From positions 111,602,549 through 111,666,548 of the forward strand of contig CM043953.1 in assembly GCA_014529385.2 (NCBI GenBank): 64,000 bases of DNA, given 5' to 3'. Below are positions 54,149 to 64,000 of this stretch, piece by piece. The notes under the pieces are model-generated. The model saw only the letters and a program-made list of their open reading frames with translations, was not told the DNA's origin and ran no database searches. The translations under genes were made by a program, and so were the position numbers. The first letter of the stretch is position 1. Every line of letters starts with the position of its first letter. Origin of the DNA: Adiantum capillus-veneris (lineage: Eukaryota; Streptophyta; Polypodiopsida; Polypodiales; Pteridaceae).

Positions 54149-56533
54149 TTGATAAGTTTGATGAATTTAAGATCAGGAAGATACATTGTTAGAGACCAGA
54201 AGGTGGCAGGTGACCAAGGTAGCTTAGTGTCCACCGAAGAGAGTGTAACTCAAGCAAGGCTAGATCCGCTAGCACCGATTATTGAGGAAGGTAGTGATAC
54301 TGACACTTCGTCAGACAAATCTTTCTTCATGATGGGTAGTCAACAGCCAGGAGGTTTCACCTATGATGGACCTATGCCAGGAGGAAGCACCTCCCAAAAT
54401 CCTTTGAATGATTCCAAGCTCACTGTGATCTTCTTAGAGGGAACAAACTCGAGAGGAGCCCTAGTCTATTCTGACTATCGAGGACGCAAGTGCATTTGTA
54501 TCGAAGAGAGGCTAGCTCAAAGATTGGAGATAATCCGAGTATATGATGACGGAGATAGATTCCGAGACGAAAAGGGGAACCACTATCTAATAGTGAGTAA
54601 CCCTGAAGATTACAACAGATATGGAGATAACGTGGCGAAAGGGAAAATGGTTTCAGAAGCTCAAGAACCGCCACCAAACATTGATTGGCCCGAAGCTATT
54701 TTTATGTATGATAAGAAAACAACCAGGGTTCCAACTTATAACGAGAACGTGGGAATCTACAAGCATGAGAGTGAGGGTATAGTCTCTTACTTTCGCAGCA
54801 AAGAACCATACGTAAACGAATTAAGCAAAGACAAGGTTCTCTACTTATTCTCTTATGAAATTGCTATGGGGAAGGGTATAGTTTTTGTTCATAGATACGG
54901 ACGAGAATACCAACGTATTCTCCCAGAGGAGGTAGAAAGGGCAACAGGTCCAGGAGCATCAGCATATGCCCCTGAAGAAGTGCCAAGAACCACCTACACC
55001 CCAAGCAAGTCAACGAATCCTTTTTCAGATGAGTATGACTCTACCTCACATTCCACCCGACCGCAAGCATTCAACCACCAAGACCAACCGGCAAACCAGC
55101 CATCATTGCAGGCATGGCTTCGACAGAGTGCAACAATGGAACAAGACCGAAACCGAAATGGTTATCAAGCCGCACGAGGGCTAAGGGATTTGCAAGAACC
55201 ACCACTCTATTCAAGGTATCAACGAGAGAGTAAGCCAAAGACTCAAGGGTCAACAGAGCCTGGGGGACCACCCATAGAGCGAGTTCGAAGAGAAGAGCCA
55301 CCTCCAGTGAGAACCGTTAGAAATTATGGCTTAGGAGCACCACTGGGAGAGGAACCAGCCTATTACAGAAGACCTGAGGAGGTATATCGATTAGGACGTG
55401 GAGATCCAATGATGAGGTTTGTAGACCATCGAAGAATTAGAACTTCTCAAGTGCAAAAATGGGTAAACAAGAAATACACAGGAAGCAGAGATCCAAGAGA
55501 TCATGTAGCAGCCTTTGTGCATGTAATTAGAGCCAAAGAGGTGTTAGACTTTCCTACCCAATTTGCAGGGTTTGGACTAACCCTAGAGTATGATGCTGCC
55601 ACTTGGTTTGACTCCGTAGAGCGTAGAGACTTTGAGTCTATGGAGGAAGTGTTTGACGAGTTTATCGAGGAATTCTCACAAAGGGGGATAGCTCATAATA
55701 TCGTCTCACAGATCCATAAATTCAAACAGAAAGATGGAGAATCTGTACGAAAGGCAGCCCTAAGACTTAAAAGATATGTTAAGTTCTGTCCTGTTGAAGA
55801 ACTGTCAACTCAGTCCAGACTGATGCTGATATTCATCCAAGGACTAAGGAATGCGGATCTCCAGAAAGATTTATATATGAAGAGGAGCACAACGTTGAAT
55901 GAGTTGACCAAGGAGGCTCTTTACCTGGTGGACAATTGTGCGGTCTACAAAGAGGGGGAGTTCAAGGACCTTGATGACGATTCGTCTTCACAACAAAGTG
56001 AAAGCAAGTCTTCTAAGACAGCACCGAAAGGAGAGGTAGTTGTAAACCAAGAGCAGCTTGTAGATGAAGTGCTAAAAAATATCAACTTGTACGCCAAACC
56101 CCAGGCTAAACAGCCCAAGTGGTGTGCTATTGAACAAAAATGGACAAACCATGGGACCGAGGAATGTTATTATAACAAGGGATATGTGAGAGAGACACCT
56201 TACGCTCCCCAAGCTCCGGTAGCTTCTCCTCAAGTTCCACCGATGCCTAGATATCAAGCAGGCAACCTACCAGGACCTGTAGGTGTAGAAAGACCACAAC
56301 CGGTGTTAGGGCAACAACCACCCCTACTAGGATTACAACCAGTTGGTATAAGATATACACCAACCGTAACTGAATCAGAGGATAAGGCTTTAGTGCCTAT
56401 GCATGCATATTATGAAGATCCCAATGGATATGCGGCAAACCTTGTCTATTATCCACCAGAAGAGCCCTCGACACCAGAACCATGGAGCATGATAGGAAAT
56501 ACAGGACCACCAACTGCTGCACAGGCAGCATGA
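54149..56533 (+). CDS. Gag polyprotein (capsid part), 794 codons
   Basis: Long intact frame of the Athila-like element. The start ATG at 54149 gives MISLMNLRSGR; Met-Asn-Leu-Arg-Ser-Gly starting five codons later may be the true start. Residues 50-320 hold a poorly defined N-terminal region with a Pro-rich, charged linker. The capsid (Retrotrans_gag-like) region is at about 435-595: VQKWVNKKYTGSRDP, AATWFDSVERRDFESMEEVF, FSQRGIAHNIVSQI, LRNADLQKDLY. Downstream it is charged and Pro-rich. It stops at an in-frame TGA (56531-56533), after which the same frame stays open into the nucleocapsid part. Gag would assemble the cytoplasmic particle. Confidence 0.85.
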   Translation: MISLMNLRSGRYIVRDQKVAGDQGSLVSTEESVTQARLDPLAPIIEEGSDTDTSSDKSFFMMGSQQPGGFTYDGPMPGGSTSQNPLNDSKLTVIFLEGTNSRGALVYSDYRGRKCICIEERLAQRLEIIRVYDDGDRFRDEKGNHYLIVSNPEDYNRYGDNVAKGKMVSEAQEPPPNIDWPEAIFMYDKKTTRVPTYNENVGIYKHESEGIVSYFRSKEPYVNELSKDKVLYLFSYEIAMGKGIVFVHRYGREYQRILPEEVERATGPGASAYAPEEVPRTTYTPSKSTNPFSDEYDSTSHSTRPQAFNHQDQPANQPSLQAWLRQSATMEQDRNRNGYQAARGLRDLQEPPLYSRYQRESKPKTQGSTEPGGPPIERVRREEPPPVRTVRNYGLGAPLGEEPAYYRRPEEVYRLGRGDPMMRFVDHRRIRTSQVQKWVNKKYTGSRDPRDHVAAFVHVIRAKEVLDFPTQFAGFGLTLEYDAATWFDSVERRDFESMEEVFDEFIEEFSQRGIAHNIVSQIHKFKQKDGESVRKAALRLKRYVKFCPVEELSTQSRLMLIFIQGLRNADLQKDLYMKRSTTLNELTKEALYLVDNCAVYKEGEFKDLDDDSSSQQSESKSSKTAPKGEVVVNQEQLVDEVLKNINLYAKPQAKQPKWCAIEQKWTNHGTEECYYNKGYVRETPYAPQAPVASPQVPPMPRYQAGNLPGPVGVERPQPVLGQQPPLLGLQPVGIRYTPTVTESEDKALVPMHAYYEDPNGYAANLVYYPPEEPSTPEPWSMIGNTGPPTAAQAA

Positions 56534-56566
56534 GAAGGAAGATATATCTTAGATGAACGAAAACTG

Positions 56567-57400
56567 ATGTTCATAGCCAATGAGGGCATGGGCAGACAGA
56601 GACATGCATACCAACAAAGAGGAGCTCAAGGGGCACCTCAACAACCCAAGGGACCCTGCTACAAGTGTGGTGGAGACCATTGGCTGAGAGACTGTCCTCA
56701 TGATAAAATCATTAGAGTCAATGCATATTGCCCAGAATGTGGAATTACTCATTTGATTCCCGATTGCCCTAAAAACCCGAGCAAAGGAGCAAAAACCACC
56801 TTGAACATGCTAGAAACAGTACCTTCCAGTGGAGGGTCGGAAAATGAAACAATCATATCAATTCATGCGGTAACACGAGCCCAAGCTCAAAGAAGGACGA
56901 ACGAACCCATAGTTGAAGAACCAAAAACCGATGCCCAAGGTTCAGAAACGAAAAATCAGAGAAGCACTTGGAAAGCTAGAAAGGCGCGTAGGAAAGCCAG
57001 GAAAGAACGAGAACAAACAGCTCTATCCGAGGAGTTAAAACATACAAAGGATAGATTGGAGCGATTAGAGGATCTAGCTAGCTCAAGGTCACACACCACA
57101 GCAACCATAGCACCCAAGGAAATAGCAGAGCCCAAAAGTGCAGGATCAGGAGGATCTGTACTGGCTGACAAGGTAAATGAGAAGTTGGATGCACTTCTAA
57201 AAGCTTATGAAGCTCGACTTAAAAAGAACCAAACCCAGGAGCAAAGGTGGATGACTTATCCATATGCAGAAATAGGAAAACAGAGGTTGGATATGTGTAA
57301 AAAGATGATCGAAACAGCTCAATCATTAATGGAAGACCCACTGGGTAAACTGCAAATTGGCATGAGGCACCAGCTCCAACTCCTATCCCACCAACTTTAG
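56567..57400 (+). CDS. Nucleocapsid part of gag
   Basis: In frame with 54149-56533 across the TGA. Two zinc knuckles: CYKCGGDHWLRDC near residue 35 and CPECGITHLIPDC near residue 60. Both have CX2CX3HX4C spacing, one residue shorter than the usual CX2CX4HX4C. They would bind element RNA. After this come Arg/Lys-rich (ARKARRKARK) and coiled-coil-like segments. It ends at a TAG; a frame change of one base joins it to the protease frame. Confidence 0.75.
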   Translation: MFIANEGMGRQRHAYQQRGAQGAPQQPKGPCYKCGGDHWLRDCPHDKIIRVNAYCPECGITHLIPDCPKNPSKGAKTTLNMLETVPSSGGSENETIISIHAVTRAQAQRRTNEPIVEEPKTDAQGSETKNQRSTWKARKARRKARKEREQTALSEELKHTKDRLERLEDLASSRSHTTATIAPKEIAEPKSAGSGGSVLADKVNEKLDALLKAYEARLKKNQTQEQRWMTYPYAEIGKQRLDMCKKMIETAQSLMEDPLGKLQIGMRHQLQLLSHQL

Positions 57401-57408
57401 AGAAACAT

Positions 57409-59151
57409 GTGGAAACAAAGAAAAGACTCACTCATGCCTATGAGTCCAGAGGAGAGCCTATCATAGTGCCAAATACCACAGATGGGACAAGTGACGGGTT
57501 CCAGCCTAAAATATTGGCAGAAATGGGTAAGGACTGTAACGGTCTAGACGATCTGTGGAAGCAAATCCGTGAGGCCAACGAGGCTAATAGGATGAGTAAC
57601 CACATGAATGGCACGAGAAAAGAAAAGAATGTGATCTTACCTCCTATTGAAGAATTTGAGGCGAGATCACAAATGAACTTTGAGATACATTCACAAGGGG
57701 GAGACCAAGGATCAATTAGTTCGGGGCACAGCCAACCAGACTCGCTGAGAACTTTACCCTCTTACCTAGGAGAGTATGAAGCTAAGTCCGAAGTGAGAGC
57801 AATCCCATCTCAAAGACTTTCCTCTAACAAAGTGATGGATTCACAAGGATTGATTGAGTTGTTGTCCACTCCGGTGGCATGCACAATCACATTGGCAAAA
57901 CTCCTAAGGTTACGACCAAACATGTGGACCACAGTAGGTAAATGCCTAGAAAGATTTGGAGTTAAAGATCCCACCTTGAAGCTACAGGAAGAGATCAGAG
58001 GGTTGGACAGGCCTCAACTAAACACTAGGCCGGTACCATTGAACAAGGTTGGAGAGTACTGCGAGGGAGAAGATAGAAACTTCACGCTACCAGCAGAATT
58101 CCAAGGAGTAGTTTCCAAAGCTATTCTTGACAGTGGAGCGGGAGTTGCTATCGCCACCAAGGAAATCTGGAAAAAATGGGAAAAACCAGCTTTGAGGGCT
58201 ACCAGAATGAAACTGCAATTGGCAGATGGGTTCATGGAGAAGCCTCTAGGACTCTTAGAAAAAGTGATTGTCACTTCGTGCGGAATCGAGTATGAGCATA
58301 CATTTGCAATAGTCGATTTCGACGAAAAGAACAATTATGAGATCATCTTAGGACGACCATTCATGTGACAATTGAAGATGGTCCAAGATTGGGGTTATGA
58401 CCACATATACCTCAGACATGGCGAGACAACAACTAAAATACACCTGAAAGACCATAGTTACAAAGATGTGAACCAAACACCAGTGGAAGAGTTTGATTCA
58501 CCTACAGTAGCAGGATCAGAACTCCCAGCATGGTTAGGGCAACCAAAAGAGCTATGGATGTGCGGAGCTTCACATTGTGGAAGCTTAAGAAGAGAGGAAT
58601 GCATCTTAGAAAGAGCTATAGAAGACAAGGAGTATATTCCGGAACCTTTCCCTGAAGATGCCTTGGAACCTCTAGAATGGGAACACATACTAGCAACATT
58701 GGATGTCTGTACCATTACAGACAGTCCAACAACAAAATTTTGCGATAAGGATGGCTATGATGTGTTACCCTATTACATGGTAAGCGTTATACTAGGAGAA
58801 GATGAGACGATAGAACCACCACAACAAGAAAAGTTTTACAACTCCTCTGAACATCTGGAAGTAAATGATGATGCAGATAATGAGTGTTCAGACACCTCAA
58901 GTGAGCGTGGAAATGAAACCGAGAATATGAAGTTTTATGATTTTGCTAATCAACACCCTAGACACCAAGAACGCTATAGGAGGAAACGAGCAGGAAACAA
59001 AGCGATAGAGAACCTGATGCCCAGGATAAAAGGTAAAACTCATGATGCTTGTAAAAGGAGAGGATTTTGTGAAAGATCACATATCAGAAAGATTCTCAAA
59101 AGATCGAAAAGAAAGAACGCGAGAGGAAATAAAACAGGTACGAAAAGCTAA
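57409..59151 (+). pseudogene. Aspartic protease and linker
   Basis: The frame is open to an in-frame TGA at 58366-58368 and continues to 59151. The protease active site is AILDSGAGVAIA (Asp at residue about 241), followed by KLQLADGFMEKPLGLLEKV and YEIILGRPFM. The TGA lies right after GRPFM. A long linker (58372-59151) follows with a CGASHCGSLRREEC Cys/His cluster, acidic stretches and a very basic end (KRRGFCERS, KRSKRKNARG). The linker function is unknown. Confidence 0.8.
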
Positions 59152-59449
59152 AACCGAAACAAAATCACAAAAATCTCAAAAATAAAAAAAAGAAACAACA
59201 AAAGACCAAGATTGGACCAAACTGGAGCGTAAACAGAAATACCAAGCACTGAAACGGTCTTTGAGAGAGATATGGACTACTGAAGAAGATAGTGATGGTA
59301 AAGGGGAGTCGAAAAAGGGGAACATGAATGTACCATCACACTATCGGAAATTTACTATCCAAGACATAAAAATCATCATGACCAGTCAGGGAAAGAACCA
59401 ACCAAGAATCTTACGATGGGCCTGAAAATGCAAAAAAGATAGACTTGTA

Positions 59450-61025
59450 GAACCAGGTGAAAAGCCTCAGCATGTCTATATAGCTAATGATTTAGAGCCT
59501 GAAGAGGAAGGACGGCTAACACAACTTCTAAAGAAGTATAAAGATGTATTTGCTTGGTCCTATAAAGACCTCAAAGGAGTTGATCCATCGATATGCCAAC
59601 ATACAATTCCTTTGAAATCGGATGCAAAACCTAGCAAACAACGTCCTTATACATATAATGACACATTTGCTAAACGAATCAAAGAGGAGATTGATAAGCT
59701 AATGGAAGCCAAACATACAGATTGGGTGTCACCCATTGTGGTAGTTCCCAAAAAAATGGAAAACTGCGAGTGTGTGTAAACCTCAAAAAGGTAAATGCAG
59801 CCACCATAAGGGATAATTATCCCTTGCCAATCTCACAGAACATGTACTTGAGCGGGTGGCCGGGAAACGGGCTTATTTCTTTCTGGATGGGTTTTCAGGA
59901 TACAACCAACTGGAAATAGCAAGGGAGGATCGACACAAAACAATGTTTTCCACAGAATGGGGGATTTATGCGTATCCCGTTATGCCATTTGGCTTAACTA
60001 ATGCCCCAGCCACTTTCCAAAGGTTAATGACTCACGCATTCAAGGAATACCTAAGAATATTCTTAGAAATTTACATGGATGATCTTTGTGTACACTCTCT
60101 TTTACGAGAGGAATATATTGACCATTTGCAAAAGGTCTTTGAAAAATGCAGGACATATCGAATCACTCTTAACCCGGAAAAGTGTGTATTCATGGTTAAG
60201 CAAGGCCGCATCTTAGGACACATTGTCTCAAGAAATGGCATAACCACAGACCTAGACAAAGTCAAAGTCATTGTAGACCTACCCAGGCCTACTAATGCGA
60301 AACAAGTGCAATCCTTCATGGGACACTGCGGATATTATCGAAGATTCATATACATGTACGCGGTTATCGCACAACCTCTGCATCGTTTGCTAGTCAATTT
60401 CGATTGGACCGAGGAGTGTGAAACTTCATTCCAAAAGCTGAAGGAAAACCTTATATCAGCACCTGTACTGAAGGCACCAGATTGGGAAAAGATATTCCAT
60501 GTTCACATTGATGCTTCTGCATATGCCATTGGGAGTATTCTAGCTCAACCTGGAGACGGAACAATGGATTTTCCGGTTTTCTATGCGAGCCGACAGCTAA
60601 ACAATGCGGAAAAGAACTACACAACCACCGAGCGGGAAGGGTTAGGAATGATTTATGCTGTAAAGAAATTTCGGCATTATTTGCTCGCAAATAAATTTGT
60701 GTTCTTCACAGATCATCAAGCTCTTTTGTATCTGGTAAATAAACCATGTAATACAGGGAGAATTGTACGCTGGTTTATTATATTGCTAGAGTTTGACTTC
60801 ACAGTGGTGGTCAAAAAGGGTAAAACCCATCTACGAGCGGATCATCTTTCAAGGATACACAACGGGGAAGCTCCTGAAGGAGTAGATGATGACATACCAG
60901 ATGCTTATCTTTTCAATATTGAAATGGTACCCAAATGGTCTCAGGAAATTGTTAAACAGAGAGCAGTAGAGTTACACCTGTTACTTGCAAAGAAAACAGG
61001 AAACCTCAACGGCGAATGTCAATAA
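59450..61025 (+). pseudogene. Reverse transcriptase and RNase H
   Basis: The frame begins about 59450 (LLKKYKDVFAWSYKDLKG), shifts near 59750 and again near 59860 by single-base changes, then runs to 61025. RT landmarks are VSPIVVVPKK, FFLDGFSGYNQLEIAREDR, NAPATFQRLM and the catalytic box YMDD (60072-60083). The RT connection LGHIVSRNGITTDLDK and GYYRRFIYMYAVIAQPLHR follow. RNase H has DASAYAIGSILAQPGD, ASRQLNNAEKNYTTTERE, FFTDHQALLYL and ADHLSRIHNGE. It ends NGECQ, a stop, and no integrase follows. Confidence 0.93.
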
Positions 61026-62962
61026 GCATCTTGCTTATTCCCTTCTCTTGCACAACATTAATTTTTCCATGCATTGACCGAGTATGCATAAAATAGGGCC
61101 ACATTAATCGGCGAGGCATTAGCACAACTTTTTTCAACCTATGCACGACACATACTCCGAGGCGATACCTTGTTGTCCGGGAGGACTCCGGCTAGGAGGG
61201 GGGGAGGCATTCTCAAATGACGAACCAATAACAAAAACAACAAAAAAAGGGGCATGATTTTCGACTATTTTAAGGGTTGTTGTTTGATTGCGTAAATTTT
61301 CTGGAGTAACCCAAGTACATATGCCCTTATACAGCATGTATCTATAGGTATATGGGGCCAAACGCCAAATCAAGCCCCTAGGTGTGTGTATATAAGTAGA
61401 AATAGCCATTTTTCGGGCAAAATAGTGGTAAAACGAAGAAATCCGGCCATAAAAATTGCATGTGAGTGTATATAATGTTTTGCGGTGATGTTTGTGATTT
61501 ATTATGATTTTTGGGAATTTTCTGGGTTTGATTTGCTATTTTCCTTTTAATTTTACTAATTTTTGGTAGAAAAACTTCAAAAATACAAAAAGCAGGTGAA
61601 AAACGGTCGTAATGAAAAACAAAAAATATGAGGATGATCAGTGACTATAGGACAACCTATGGTACAGTGGGGGTGCAATTATGAAACTGGAGCGGAAAGC
61701 GTGTTTTAGCCAGGTTTTGACCGAAATGCCAAATTTCTGGTAAACAGAGCAAATGGAGTCCAAATCAAGAAATTTTTGAGCCTAAACCGCATCTCGCAAG
61801 TAGATAGGAGCACATGTCAAATTTCATGAAAAGTGGTTCAGGGACCTCCATTATAAGAATTTTTCACCTCATTTTTAGCTCATTCTCACTATTGACTTTG
61901 TGGAGAGAGCTTCTGCCACCTAGAGCGGACCGACCTTCTAGCAGCTTCTACGACGCGCACGACTACCCGACAAGCTCCAGACATGAGAGGTAGGCTCACC
62001 ACCTTGAGCTTTTCGCGCATGTTTGTCATTATGTCGCGAAAACTAGCGTAGGGGTCACACACAAAGCGGGCGGTAGAGACCTACAAGTAGAGACGGCGGC
62101 CTAACGGCTAACCCGAAAGCAACAAGACTTCAGACATGAGAGGTAGGCTCACCACCTTGAGCTTTTCGCGCATGTTTGTCATTATGTCACGAAAACTAGC
62201 GTAGGGGTCACACACAAAGCGGGCGGTAGAGACCTACAAGTAGAGACGGCGGCCTAACGGCTAACCCGAAAGCAACAAGACTTCATTGGCAGCTTACCCT
62301 AGCCTAGGAGACCAGTCCTGGATGTCCAAAGGCAGTAGAAAACCATCGGGAAAAAACCCTAATTCCCAGAAACCCGCAAGAGGCCACCAAATGAGAAATC
62401 GATGAAACGGCGACCAAATGCTACCAAAATTCATGGGTAGGAGCATCTCGACATGCTCAACAAATCTATGTAACCCGCATGACCAAAAAGTGACCCGAGG
62501 CGGCACTAAACTTCAGAAACGGCATCAGACACAAAAAGCATCAAATTGCTCTTGCGGCCAAACCGCAAGCCCGTTTGCCACCAAACTTCATGAGCGGCCT
62601 TCCTAGACCATCAACAACCAAGTCCTATGGTGGTAGACCTCCACAAATCATCGAAGGTATGTAAACGCAACCACGGGTGTTTCTAAAGCGACAAATTGCC
62701 AAATGAAGCTCTGATGAAGCCAAAGTCGACAAAAACCATACGGCAAGGATCCCCAAGGGATCGGGAAGCTATGGGGACCAACATCAAGAAATTTCATCGC
62801 CAAAAAGCACTCCAAAAGTCAGAAAACGGCTCGGAGGCTCTGAAGTCCACACAGGGAGTTATTCTCTATCCATTTGACTTTTTTGTTGAAATTAGGCTCA
62901 AAAGGGGCTCAGGGGGACCAAGGGCAAGCACTGGGAGCACCATCCATGAAAAAATCACTAGG
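61026..62962 (+). other. Long 3' non-coding region of the element
   Basis: About 1.9 kb without a supported ORF where integrase would normally be. A purine run GGAGGGGGGGAGG lies near 61195-61207. Frames such as 62696-63040 have no integrase features (no HHCC, no DD35E). Confidence 0.65.
61978..62283. repeat. 153-bp near-perfect tandem duplication
   Basis: Two copies (61978-62130 and 62131-62283) differ at one base that I can see (ATGTCGCGAA against ATGTCACGAA). It is very recent compared with the rest of the element. Confidence 0.95.
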
Positions 62963-63828
62963 AGACATCCTACGCGTAGGATGTCTCAAGGGCACTTCTG
63001 GGCACAAACTCCAACATTTTTCATCATACACATTTTCTGAATGACTTTTATAAGCTATCCACCAAGTCTCATCACATTTGGACCAAAGTTGACCTCATAT
63101 GCATGGAAAAACGCAAAGTTAGGGTATAGAGGCAATAATGGGCCATAGACCTACCAAATCTTGTCCAAATCACATGAAACTTGCACAACACATAAACAAC
63201 CAGTCTGTGTGGTCAGAAGCAAAAAATGGTGAAGTAGACATCCTACGCGTAGGATGTCTATTTGACTTTTTTGACTTGCAAAGGATGTTTGATCATTCCA
63301 GATCCAATCACCTCATCATCAAGAGCTCATATATCAAGTTTGAAGCCATTCTAATCATTTTTAACCCCCAACACCTTCAAGATACACTTTTGGAGCCCAA
63401 AAACACCACACAGGCCCTTACAAGCATCAATCCTTGTCCAAATCCAAATCCAAGAACATGGCCATGTTCCATAGGCCAAGGACTACCCACAGAACAAATT
63501 TCATGACATTTTGATGAAAAAGACATCCTAGGCGTAGGATGTCTCCAACATAAATTAAGCCTTCTGTGCAAAGAGTGACATCATGGGAACCAATACCATG
63601 GTGCAATGAGCCCATATACCAATTTTCAACCCATTTGGACATCAATTGCTACCTATGATGGACTTTCTACCCAATTTGTGACCTAAAGCCCGAATCAACC
63701 CAAAAATCCACTTTTCCATATCCAAATCCAAATCCAAGCATATAGCCATGTTCCATGAGCCATGCACTACCAACATGTCAAATATGAACCAATTCTGATG
63801 AAAAAGACATCCTACGCATAGGATGTCT
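62963..63828 (+). repeat. 24-bp palindrome array, 3' copies
   Basis: Four further copies at 62963-62986, 63236-63259, 63521-63544 and 63805-63828. The first two are perfect and the others have one mismatch. Spacings of 273, 285 and 284 bases are nearly regular. The TCTGATGAAAA-like phrase directly before several copies recurs here and in the 5' array (53440), so they share a longer unit. Confidence 0.97.
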
Positions 63829-64000
63829 AGATGAATTTTTTTTGCCAGATTTGCAATGTGAGCACATGCACAGCTTCACAAGTTCCTTTTAAGCTTTATT
63901 TTCAATTTTCAAGTCATTTGGATAAGTAAAACTCAGTTTCGCAGCTAATATGGAAAAAATGCTAACTTCGGACTACTGAGTGCAACAGGATCAATGTCAG

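Larger units (their letters stand above)
51389..64000 (+). mobile_element. Athila-like Ty3/gypsy element, right end beyond window
   Basis: Order: 5' LTR, tRNA-Asp primer-binding site, 5' untranslated region with four palindrome copies, gag, nucleocapsid, protease, long linker, RT, RNase H, then about 3 kb non-coding DNA with four more palindrome copies. No integrase is visible and no 3' LTR lies in the window. The tRNA-Asp primer and ADHLSR ending of RNase H are typical of Athila-type elements. Two in-frame TGA codons and several frameshifts break the polyprotein. Confidence 0.85.

Noticed and set aside
62963-63828. Regularly spaced palindromes as a CRISPR array
   Set aside because: Spacing of about 280 bases, repeated intervening sequence and a plant retrotransposon context exclude CRISPR.

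Overview
The window looks like repeat-dense, low-gene chromosomal DNA of a land plant. The reasons are plant-type Ty3/gypsy retrotransposons (one primed by tRNA-Asp), CACTA (En/Spm-type) transposon ends and proteins, a PIF1/Helitron helicase scrap, a pentatricopeptide-repeat pseudogene, a plant-style small C2-domain gene with GT-AG introns, and very long CT/GA and CA/GT microsatellites. The repeat load and the style of the PPR pseudogene would suit a seed-free vascular plant such as a fern, but that is a weak inference. There is no bacterial or organellar signature.

Layout. 1-3.2 kb: a decayed gypsy integrase on + and a 90-bp tandem duplication. 3.2-7.9 kb: a (CT)n(CA)n tract, a 114-bp tandem duplication and a broken, unrecognised multi-exon coding region on -. 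8.4-20 kb: a tandem repeat carrying GC-rich palindromes, split by a full-length gypsy element (8974-19768, -) with two LTRs and a perfect 5-bp target duplication. That element has an extra reading frame of about 3 kb after integrase. 20-28 kb: PPR pseudogene, several tandem duplications, a 30-bp perfect palindrome present twice, and a long (GT)n. 28-34 kb: a solo-LTR-like remnant with a reverse-transcriptase scrap, unrecognised sequence, a CACTA end, and a complex microsatellite able to fold on itself. 34-36 kb: a gag-like remnant without pol. 39.3-40.2 kb: an AT-rich array of about 151 bp. 41.7-44.2 kb: the one host gene I can model end to end, a tandem C2-domain protein in about nine exons. 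45 kb: PIF1 remnant. 47.2-51.3 kb: a CACTA element with one end visible and a gutted transposase. 51.4-64 kb: a large Athila-like gypsy element (+) with gag, protease, RT and RNase H but no integrase in view. Its 5' and 3' untranslated regions both carry a 24-bp palindrome (eight copies in all).

How they work together. Only the C2 gene looks like a functioning host gene. Everything else is mobile DNA at different stages of decay, often nested: the 10.8-kb gypsy element sits inside a palindromic tandem repeat, and the Athila-like element probably sits inside or against the CACTA element. The least expected signals are the palindrome-bearing tandem repeats (three unrelated families), the lysine at the integrase catalytic glutamate position in both gypsy integrases, the exact exon-by-exon duplication of the C2 gene, and the fixed junction polarity of every compound microsatellite.
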